From positions 1-8,513 of the forward strand of contig JAHHRR010000062.1 in NCBI GenBank assembly GCA_020025655.1: a stretch of 8,513 nucleotides of DNA. The letters run 5' to 3'. A model generated the notes under the pieces. The model was given only the letters and a program-made list of their open reading frames with translations. It ran no database searches and was not told where the DNA came from. The DNA comes from Oscillospiraceae bacterium (lineage in GTDB: Bacteria; Bacillota; Clostridia; Oscillospirales; Oscillospiraceae). Positions 1-5,260 of this stretch are shown here, piece after piece. The translations under genes were made by a program, and so were the position numbers. The stretch's first letter is position 1, and every line of letters starts with the position of its first letter.

Positions 1-63
1 CGCAGACTCTCTGTGAAGGCATAACTGTCTTTATCTTCGCTTCAACGGTTTGAATTTATCATT
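1..63 (-). promoter_or_regulatory. T-box riboswitch leader, 5' part only
   Basis: Read on the minus strand from about position 63 down to the left edge, the transcript looks like the opening of a T-box leader. A GTTGAAGCGAAGA stretch is followed by AAAGACAGTTATGCCTTC and then CACAGAGAGTCTGCG. This order (lower stem I, AGTA-like internal loop, then the conserved AGAGAG element) is typical of stem I in Firmicute T-boxes, which sense uncharged tRNA and control aminoacyl-tRNA synthetase, amino-acid biosynthesis or transport genes. The specifier loop, antiterminator, terminator and regulated gene are outside the window, so the amino acid cannot be named. The vegetative promoter directly upstream fits. 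Confidence 0.72.
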
Positions 64-69
64 TGTATT

Positions 70-98
70 ATAATAACGCATAAAGGCAGATAAGTCAA
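70..98 (-). promoter_or_regulatory. Vegetative promoter of the T-box transcript
   Basis: On the minus strand a TTGACT -35 box (93-98) and a TATTAT -10 box (70-75) are separated by exactly 17 nt. This is a near-consensus housekeeping (sigma-A) promoter. Transcription should begin near 62-64, just where the T-box-like leader starts. An overlapping TATAAT (67-72) would need a 20-nt spacer and is less likely. Confidence 0.75.
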
Positions 99-118
99 CC
101 TCTGTTCTAACAGGGGTT
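97..118. repeat. 10-bp inverted repeat abutting a -35 box
   Basis: AACCTCTGTT (97-106) and AACAGGGGTT (109-118) form an inverted repeat with a 2-base centre and one imperfect position, which is a U-G wobble in plus-strand RNA. It overlaps the outer two bases of the -35 box of the T-box promoter. It has no T-run on either side, so it is not an obvious terminator. It may be an operator, but nothing identifies a regulator. Confidence 0.4.
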
Positions 119-190
119 ATCCAAAATAAAAGGGTGATAAGACCTCTTCTTTGCCACTTTACTGGATAAAAACTTCTTCGATGTGCTTTT

Positions 191-216
191 AAAAAAATTG
201 GCAATGGTAAATGCCA
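191..216 (-). terminator. Probable terminator of the cotJ operon
   Basis: On the minus strand, TGGCA (212-216) pairs with TGCCA (199-203) around an 8-base loop. This is followed by A and then seven T residues (197-191). The stem is short, but the T-run and the position about 20 nt after the cotJC stop fit an intrinsic terminator. The rest of 1-236 holds only the T-box promoter and leader. Confidence 0.5.
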
Positions 217-236
217 GTTCCAAAGACGGATTTTCT

Positions 237-833
237 TTATCTATCAAATGCGGGATTCATTACATAATAATTTCTCTCATCAAGCTTATCCATTGTTCTG
301 CGCAGAGCCTCACCAAAGCGCTGATAATGGACTATTTCACGTTCTCGTAAAAATCGTATTACATCGGTAACATCAGGGTCGTCGCAAAGTCTGAGAATAT
401 TTTCATAGGTTACTCTGGCTTTCTGCTCAGCAGCTAAATCTTCGTTGAGATCCGCAATCGGATCGCCCTCAACAGCTATTCCGCCTGCACTCCATGGGAA
501 ACCGGATGCTGCCGTAGGATATACACCCGCTGTATGGTCTACAAAGTAATCCTCATATCCTGCTCTTTTTATTTCCTCAATGCTCATATCCCTTGTCAGC
601 TGATGTACAATAGTACCCACCATTTCCAGATGTCCCAGTTCTTCTGTTCCGATATCTGTAAGCAGCCCCTTCAATTCCGGATACGGCATTGTGTATCGCT
701 GAGACAGATATCTCAAGGATGCACCCAGCTCGCCGGAAGGTCCGCCATACTGGCTTATGATAAACTTTGCAAGTCTGGGGTTTGAGTTTTTAATTCTTAC
801 CGGATACTGGAGTTTCTTTTCATACACAAACAT
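237..833 (-). CDS. cotJC: Spore coat protein CotJC, manganese-catalase family
   Basis: This 198-residue protein is a CotJC-type spore-coat component, a short member of the dimanganese catalase family (ferritin-like four-helix bundle). Family knowledge predicts hydrogen peroxide breakdown or an oxidative-protection role at the spore surface. The metal-binding pattern can be traced: Glu35 in GGPSGELGA, Glu65-x-x-His68 in TEELGHLE, Glu136 in AAEQKAR, and Glu166-x-x-His169 in REIVHYQRFGEAL. The site therefore looks complete. The C-terminal clamp of long Mn-catalases is absent, as in B. subtilis CotJC (about 189 residues). The ATG lies 1 nt after the stop of the fused cotJA-cotJB gene, with GGAGGGGG inside that gene's end as ribosome site, so the two are co-transcribed and probably translationally coupled. 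A probable terminator follows at 191-216. Confidence 0.93.
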   Translation of the reverse strand: MFVYEKKLQYPVRIKNSNPRLAKFIISQYGGPSGELGASLRYLSQRYTMPYPELKGLLTDIGTEELGHLEMVGTIVHQLTRDMSIEEIKRAGYEDYFVDHTAGVYPTAASGFPWSAGGIAVEGDPIADLNEDLAAEQKARVTYENILRLCDDPDVTDVIRFLREREIVHYQRFGEALRRTMDKLDERNYYVMNPAFDR

Positions 834-834
834 A

Positions 835-1269
835 TTATTCTTCCCCCTCCGGTTTATAATCCCATGGCCATGGATCGCACAGCCAGCTGTATTCTCCCAA
901 CGTCTGCAAATCCTTTTGCTGTACAGGGCCGTAAAGCCTTGTATATCTGGAATATGCCTCTTCCCTTAAGGCAAGAAATGTTTTAAGCATTGAAAATGCT
1001 TCACTGTCATTTTTATGAGTATCCAGATAAAGCTCCAGTTCATCTGTGACAAAATCTATTGCCATAAGCTCGCTGAGCGGTGTGTTATTGAGCTTCCTGT
1101 TAACCATATTCATAAACGGCAGATCAAGCCCTGGAAAAAGTGTTCCCTGAGAGAGGGCCTCATCTGCAGAATAAGATGGCTTAACCGAATTTTGCATCGG
1201 TATATAAGCTGCTGCCAAAGCTCCCCTTGCAGGAAGCTGGCCATATTTATAGTCATTATTCTGGTTCAA
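835..1269 (-). CDS. cotJA-cotJB: Fused spore coat proteins CotJA-CotJB
   Basis: This single 144-residue frame contains two spore-coat families that are usually separate proteins. Residues about 17-60 match CotJA, with the hallmark LAAAYIPMQ, a central ALSQGTLFPGLDLPF and short conserved ends. Residues about 64-137 match CotJB, with LSELMAIDFVTDELELYLDTH, a middle helix, RLYGPV and a C-terminal DPWPWD. CotJA and CotJB are small coat proteins that assemble with CotJC in the inner coat. In B. subtilis they are encoded by consecutive genes. I re-read the junction (around 1075-1115) and found no stop or separate start, so the fusion is real in this sequence unless there is a sequencing error. The start is TTG (1267-1269), chosen because a strong AGGAGG lies 7 nt upstream and the frame meets a stop before any ATG. 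Confidence 0.85.
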   Translation of the reverse strand: MNQNNDYKYGQLPARGALAAAYIPMQNSVKPSYSADEALSQGTLFPGLDLPFMNMVNRKLNNTPLSELMAIDFVTDELELYLDTHKNDSEAFSMLKTFLALREEAYSRYTRLYGPVQQKDLQTLGEYSWLCDPWPWDYKPEGEE

Positions 1270-1276
1270 AACAATT

Positions 1277-1282
1277 CCTCCT
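1277..1282 (-). promoter_or_regulatory. Ribosome site fixing the TTG start of cotJA-cotJB
   Basis: On the minus strand AGGAGG sits 7 nt before TTG (1267-1269). The upstream in-frame sequence reaches TGA without an ATG or GTG. This site is what makes the TTG start credible. Confidence 0.8.
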
Positions 1283-1290
1283 GTATAATT

Positions 1291-1304
1291 CTGAGGAAGT
1301 CCTC
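1291..1304 (-). other. Small hairpin at the 5' end of the cotJ transcript
   Basis: TGAGG (1300-1304) and CCTCA (1291-1295) pair around a 4-base loop on the minus strand. The hairpin lies at or within a few bases of the predicted start of the cotJ mRNA and about 10 nt before the ribosome site. It could stabilise the 5' end. The effect is inferred; only the inverted repeat is seen. Confidence 0.35.
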
Positions 1305-1309
1305 ACACC

Positions 1310-1338
1310 ATATTATGTTATTACCTCCGTAAATGTTA
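1310..1338 (-). promoter_or_regulatory. Sigma-E-type promoter of the cotJ operon
   Basis: On the minus strand, TAACATT (1332-1338) and CATAATAT (1310-1317) are separated by 14 nt. This matches the mother-cell sigma-E consensus (KMATATT, 14-15 nt, CATACAnT) at six of seven -35 positions and at the CATA core of the -10. Transcription would start near 1302-1303, about 20 nt before the AGGAGG. The B. subtilis cotJ operon is known to be sigma-E dependent, which agrees. The -35 box overlaps the outer end of the ligA terminator. Confidence 0.6.
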
Positions 1339-1365
1339 AAAGCGGCTGCAATGCAGCCGCTTTTA
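1337..1365 (-). terminator. Intrinsic terminator of the murD-ligA operon
   Basis: AAAAGCGGCTGC (1338-1349) and GCAGCCGCTTTT (1353-1364) form a perfect 12-bp hairpin with a 3-base loop, starting 13 nt after the ligA stop. The symmetric A and T tails allow it to work in both directions. The minus strand is the one that needs it here. Confidence 0.85.
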
Positions 1366-1377
1366 GATTATTTAAGG

Positions 1378-3357
1378 TTATTTTATCAGTTCGCTGAATT
1401 CAGCTTCACTTATGATTTTTATTCCGAGGCTCTCAGCTTTTGTAAGCTTGGAGCCAGCATTTTCGCCGGCAAGAACATAGCTCGTTTTCTTGGAAACCGA
1501 TGATGAGGCTTTTCCGCCATAGCTTTCGATAATAGCTGAAGCTTCATCTCTGGTGTAAAGGCTCAGTGTTCCGGTCAGGACGAAAGTAAGACCTGCAAAG
1601 CGGTCGTCTTTCTTTTCCTCTTTGCTCTCAAAGCTTACTCCGGCAAGCCGAAGCATCTTAATGAGGTGCTGTGACTGGGGATTTTCAAACCACTCAACTA
1701 TAAAGCCTGCGGTAATATCGCCTATGTCAGGAATTTTAGTAAGCTCCTCCACATCCGCTTCCATAAGCCTATCCAGATTTTCAAATCTGCCTGCCAGAAC
1801 CTTGGCAGCCTTCTGTCCAACCTGTCTTATGCCGAAAGCGCAGAGAAGTCTGGAAAGACCAGCTTCCTTACTGTTTTCAATCGCAGTTATAAGATTCTTT
1901 GCTGACTTATCTCCCATACGGTCAAGTCTTGCGATATCCTCACTCTTGAGGTAATAAATATCCGCAGCTGTTTTTACAAGTCCGCTGTTAATAAGGCTCT
2001 CACATACAGAAATACCCAGTCCTTCAATGTCCATAGCCTCACGGGATGCAAAATGCGCAATATTTCTGAGTCTCTGTGCCGGACACTCAGGGCTTGTGCA
2101 ACGGAGTGCCGCTCCGTCAACATCCCTTACTACCGGACTTCCGCATTCAGGGCATATATCAGGCATTGCAAAGGGAACCGAATCCGCAGGACGTTTGGAT
2201 TTATTAACGGAAAGCACCTCCGGTATAATCTCACCTGCTTTTTGCAGCAGCACAGTATCACCGATTCTGAGGTCAAGTCTGTCGATATTGTCCTGATTAT
2301 GGAGTGTTGCCGCAGAAACAGTTGTTCCTGCAAGACGTACAGGCTCCACTATTACTTTAGGTGTAAGAACTCCGGTTCTTCCAACCTGTACAACTATGTC
2401 AAGAACCTTGCTCTCCTTTTTCTCAGGCGGATATTTAAAGGCTGTTGCCCAGCGGGGAGCCTTCGCAGTACTTCCCAGTGCTTCACGCTGATTGAGCGAG
2501 TTAATTTTAATAACTGCTCCATCCATATCATAAGCAAGGCTTTCACGATTTTCTCCCAGCCACTCTATACGTTCAATGCAGTCCTTAATATTATCAAACT
2601 TTTTATAAGGTACAACGGGAAATCCCATTTCTTTCATTGCGTCAAGGGTTTGAGTGTGAGTTTCATAAGGTTCACCGGAGGTATACTGCATATTAAAACA
2701 GATTATATCCAGTTTTCTCGAAGCTGCCACTTTCGGGTCAAGCTGTCTCATAGAACCGGCAGCTGCATTTCTAGGGTTTGCAAGCAGTGCCTCTCCGTTA
2801 ATCTCACGCTGTTCATTGAGCTTTCTGAAAACCTCTTTGGACATATAGACCTCGCCTCTGACGACAAGTCTTTCCGGTGCGTTTTCGATATGAAGCGGCA
2901 GAGAACGCACTGTTTTAAGGTTCTCGGTTACATTTTCACCTATAAGGCCGTTTCCTCGTGTAGCACCTCTTACAAAAACACCGTTTTCATATTCAAGCGA
3001 CATGGAAAGGCCGTCTATTTTAGGCTCAACCACATACTCATGCTTTCCGGCAATCATAGAATCCATTCTGTCGCCAAAGCCCAGAAGCTCTTCATAGGAA
3101 AAGACATCTGTCAGACTTTCAAGAGGCACCTGATGACGAACCTCTTCAAACTGAGCGACAGGCTGACCCCCAACCTTCTGGCTGGGAGAATCCGGAGTTA
3201 TAAGCTCCGGATGTTCGCTTTCCAGCAGAATAAGCTTCTGCATAAGCATATCATATTCATAGTCTGAAATAACAGGCGCGTCGTAAACGTAATAAAGCTT
3301 GCTGTGATGTTCAAGCTCTTTTCTAAGCTTTGCTATTTCTTTTTCTGCGTCCATCAT
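1378..3357 (-). CDS. ligA: NAD-dependent DNA ligase LigA
   Basis: LigA joins nicked DNA during replication and repair, using NAD+ to form an enzyme-AMP intermediate. At 659 residues it has the usual full bacterial length (E. coli 671). Domains in order: an N-terminal NAD-binding Ia region with the YYVYDAPVISDYEYD motif (about 22-36); the adenylation domain with active-site Lys113 in EPKIDG; an OB fold around 315-400; a zinc finger with Cys402, Cys405, Cys420 and Cys425; helix-hairpin-helix repeats (about 445-570); and a C-terminal BRCT domain (about 586-659, with FVLTGTLSLYTRDEA). All key residues are present. It is the last gene of the operon, 14 nt after yunB. Two adjacent ATG codons start the frame (3355-3357 and 3352-3354). 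AAAGGA is only 3 nt from the first and 6 nt from the second, so the second may be used. Confidence 0.97.
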   Translation of the reverse strand: MMDAEKEIAKLRKELEHHSKLYYVYDAPVISDYEYDMLMQKLILLESEHPELITPDSPSQKVGGQPVAQFEEVRHQVPLESLTDVFSYEELLGFGDRMDSMIAGKHEYVVEPKIDGLSMSLEYENGVFVRGATRGNGLIGENVTENLKTVRSLPLHIENAPERLVVRGEVYMSKEVFRKLNEQREINGEALLANPRNAAAGSMRQLDPKVAASRKLDIICFNMQYTSGEPYETHTQTLDAMKEMGFPVVPYKKFDNIKDCIERIEWLGENRESLAYDMDGAVIKINSLNQREALGSTAKAPRWATAFKYPPEKKESKVLDIVVQVGRTGVLTPKVIVEPVRLAGTTVSAATLHNQDNIDRLDLRIGDTVLLQKAGEIIPEVLSVNKSKRPADSVPFAMPDICPECGSPVVRDVDGAALRCTSPECPAQRLRNIAHFASREAMDIEGLGISVCESLINSGLVKTAADIYYLKSEDIARLDRMGDKSAKNLITAIENSKEAGLSRLLCAFGIRQVGQKAAKVLAGRFENLDRLMEADVEELTKIPDIGDITAGFIVEWFENPQSQHLIKMLRLAGVSFESKEEKKDDRFAGLTFVLTGTLSLYTRDEASAIIESYGGKASSSVSKKTSYVLAGENAGSKLTKAESLGIKIISEAEFSELIK

Positions 3358-3371
3358 TTATCCTTTCCGTG

Positions 3372-3974
3372 TTAGGAGGCCGCCCTTTTAGGGAACACAA
3401 AAGCCTCGGCAATAATTACATTTGTTTTAATTTGTCTCTGCTCCCGATGCCACGGCAGAATTATTTCCGCATCGGCAGTAATTTCAAGGAAAATACGAAA
3501 CCCGCTGCCTTCGCTCTCCGGGCTAATAAGGCTGTTTTCTGTTTCCACCTCAGATGAGCCGAGAACCCTTAGCTTCATCGGAATTTCAGGACCCTTTCCT
3601 GCAAGTGATTTTACAGCCGTAAGGTTGCCTAACGGAATTGCAGTATCAAATCCTGACTCGCAAAGTTTTTGAAGTATTTTCCCCGAAAGCTCATTTATAA
3701 CCGTCATGTCACTTATAATAGCCGACAGTTCTCCTGAGCTGTTTTTCTCGACCTTTATAAAGTCGTCTATACGATACTCGCCACTGTTCATTATGTCCGA
3801 TATCTGGGAATTTAATTTAAGCCTGAGTTCATCCTCCATATTCTTAACCGCAATTTCAGTTGCCGTCCTGTATGAAATTGAGAACACACCGACTAAACCA
3901 AAAGCCAAAATACCGATAATCAGCAGGCGTTTAATTATCTTCGTGTATCTGTTGGATATACGCTTTATACGCAT
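3372..3974 (-). CDS. yunB: Sporulation protein YunB
   Basis: This protein resembles YunB, a membrane-anchored member of the sigma-E regulon needed for efficient sporulation in B. subtilis; its biochemical role is unknown. I see one strongly hydrophobic segment (about residues 17-36 from this start, LLIIGILAFGLVGVFSISY) after a basic N-terminus (MRIKRISNRYTKIIKR). An extracytoplasmic domain follows with the family pattern, including DFIKVEKNSSGELSAI, the MTVINELSGKI stretch, IPLGNLTAVKSLAGKGPEIPMKL, and a beta-rich end. I chose the ATG at 3972-3974 (200 residues) because GGGGGTG lies 5 nt upstream. The ATG at 3990-3992 would add six residues but has no ribosome site. The gene sits 28 nt after the ynbB-like gene and 14 nt before ligA. 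A start-codon hairpin and an internal sigma-E-like -10 box suggest separate sporulation control. Confidence 0.85.
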   Translation of the reverse strand: MRIKRISNRYTKIIKRLLIIGILAFGLVGVFSISYRTATEIAVKNMEDELRLKLNSQISDIMNSGEYRIDDFIKVEKNSSGELSAIISDMTVINELSGKILQKLCESGFDTAIPLGNLTAVKSLAGKGPEIPMKLRVLGSSEVETENSLISPESEGSGFRIFLEITADAEIILPWHREQRQIKTNVIIAEAFVFPKRAAS

Positions 3975-3990
3975 GGGCACACCCCCATGC
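3971..3990 (-). promoter_or_regulatory. Hairpin over the yunB start codon and ribosome site
   Basis: On the minus strand GCATGGG (3984-3990) pairs perfectly with CCCATGC (3971-3977) across a 6-base GGTGTG loop. The right arm contains the preferred yunB ATG. The left arm and loop contain the GGGGGTG ribosome site. In mRNA reading through from murD and ynbB this 7-bp hairpin would hinder initiation of yunB. The pairing is seen directly; the effect is inferred. Confidence 0.55.
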
Positions 3991-4019
3991 ATTATATGCA
4001 GCTTATGCGTCCAGCATGG
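3991..4019 (-). promoter_or_regulatory. Possible internal sigma-E promoter of yunB
   Basis: CATATAAT (3991-3998, minus strand) fits the sigma-E -10 consensus CATACAnT at seven of eight positions. The best -35 with a 14-nt spacer is CCATGCT (4013-4019), a weak match to KMATATT. Start of transcription would fall near 3984, inside the yunB hairpin, giving an mRNA with only about 10 nt before ATG and without the left hairpin arm. YunB belongs to the sigma-E regulon in B. subtilis, which supports a promoter here. Confidence 0.38.
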
Positions 4020-5256
4020 CAGAAACAGCCATAATTATTCCAAGCTTACCGCTTTCATAGGTAATGCCGCCCTGAAGATAGGCTATATAAGGCTCACGCA
4101 TAGGACCATCTGCGGAAAGTTCAATTGATGCGCCCTGAATAAATGCACCGGCTGCCATAATAACAGGGCAGTCATAACCAGGCATGGGCCAGGGTTCAGG
4201 AGTAACATAGGAATCTACAGGAGCACCGGCCTGAATTCCGGCGCAGAACTTTTTGAGCTTCTCAGGGCTGTTCATCTTAATAAGCTCGATAATATCAGAG
4301 CGCTCTCCTTCTACTCCGGGAGAAGTCTCAATGCCCATCTGCTCCATCATTGCAGCGCAGAAAACAGCAGTTTTAAGTGCCTGAGCCACAACATGAGGTG
4401 CCATGAAAAGGCCCTGGAACAGAAGTCTGTTATTACCCAGAGTAGAGCCGCATTCGCCGCCTATTCCGGGGGTAGTCATGCGATAGGAAGCGTTTTCAAT
4501 AAGCTCCTTTTTGCCTGCAATATATCCGCCGGTGGGGGCAATGCTTCCGCCGGGGTTTTTAATCAGAGAGCCGACTACAAGGTCTGCACCTACATGAGTA
4601 GGCTCAATAGTATCTACAAATTCGCCGTAGCAGTTATCAACCATTATGTTAATGGCAGGGTTTACTCCCTTAACTGTTTCGCAGATCTTAGCTATTTCCT
4701 TAATGCTCAATGCTCTTCTTACGTCATAGCCAATTGAACGCTGAATCATTACAGCTGTAACCTTAGGATTGGCACAGGCTTTTGCAATAGCTTCATAGTC
4801 AGGGCTGCTGTCCTCTTTGAGCTTTACTTCATCATAATCAATTCCGTAAAACTTGAGAGAACCATGGCAGTTACCGCTTATACCGATAGCGGGTCTGATG
4901 GTATCGTAAGGAGTACCGCTTACAGAAAGAATTGTGTCACCGGGCTTTACGAGGCTGAACATAGCAGTTGAAATCGCATGAGTTCCGTTAACAAAGCCTA
5001 TGCGAACGAGAGCTGCCTCAGTGCCGAAAAGCTGAGCGTATATCTTATCAAGGGTTTCTCTTCCCAGATCATCATAGCCATATCCGGTAGTGCCTGCAAA
5101 GCAGCTTTCAGAAACCTTATTATCCTGAAAAGCTTCCATTACACGCATGGTATTGTGCTCTGCCACACGGTCTATTTCTGCAAATCTGTCTCTGCATCTT
5201 TCTTCAGCTTTTCTTGCCATCTCCCAAACTTCGGGCTTAATCTCAGATATCTTCAT
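4003..5256 (-). CDS. ynbB: PLP-dependent methionine gamma-lyase family protein (YnbB-like)
   Basis: This 417-residue protein belongs to the family annotated as methionine gamma-lyase-related or 'aluminum resistance protein' (B. subtilis YnbB), fold-type I pyridoxal-phosphate enzymes related to cystathionine and methionine lyases. The likely PLP lysine is Lys233 in GSLIKNPGGSIAPTGGY, and Asp207 in MVDNCYGEF is the expected partner of the pyridine nitrogen. Other family stretches are SCFAGTTGYGYDDLGRETLD (about 51-70), RIGFVNGTHAIS (85-96), the PGIGGECGSTLG loop (263-274) and EPWPMPGYDCPVIMAAG (354-370). Length is typical. The real substrate is unproven, so carbon-sulfur lyase activity is a family-based guess. 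The gene starts 4 nt after murD, with its GGAG site (5267-5270) inside the last murD codons, so translation is likely coupled. Confidence 0.9.
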   Translation of the reverse strand: MKISEIKPEVWEMARKAEERCRDRFAEIDRVAEHNTMRVMEAFQDNKVSESCFAGTTGYGYDDLGRETLDKIYAQLFGTEAALVRIGFVNGTHAISTAMFSLVKPGDTILSVSGTPYDTIRPAIGISGNCHGSLKFYGIDYDEVKLKEDSSPDYEAIAKACANPKVTAVMIQRSIGYDVRRALSIKEIAKICETVKGVNPAINIMVDNCYGEFVDTIEPTHVGADLVVGSLIKNPGGSIAPTGGYIAGKKELIENASYRMTTPGIGGECGSTLGNNRLLFQGLFMAPHVVAQALKTAVFCAAMMEQMGIETSPGVEGERSDIIELIKMNSPEKLKKFCAGIQAGAPVDSYVTPEPWPMPGYDCPVIMAAGAFIQGASIELSADGPMREPYIAYLQGGITYESGKLGIIMAVSAMLDA

Positions 5257-5260
5257 ATTT

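Noticed and set aside
1310..1330. Leader peptide start at GGAGG plus ATG just before cotJ
   Set aside because: The frame is ATG-GTG-TGA, only two codons, and the ATG overlaps the proposed -10 box, so it is unlikely to be translated.
2053..3267. Plus-strand open frame of 404 codons opposite ligA
   Set aside because: It is fully antisense to a clear LigA with all catalytic residues. It has no ribosome site and is rich in Cys, His, Ser and Phe without domain patterns, as expected of a reverse-strand shadow.
3372..3992. yunB starting at the upstream ATG (3990-3992)
   Set aside because: No purine-rich ribosome site precedes it, and this ATG overlaps the sigma-E-like box. The ATG at 3972-3974 has GGGGGTG at proper distance. 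Six extra residues would make no functional difference.
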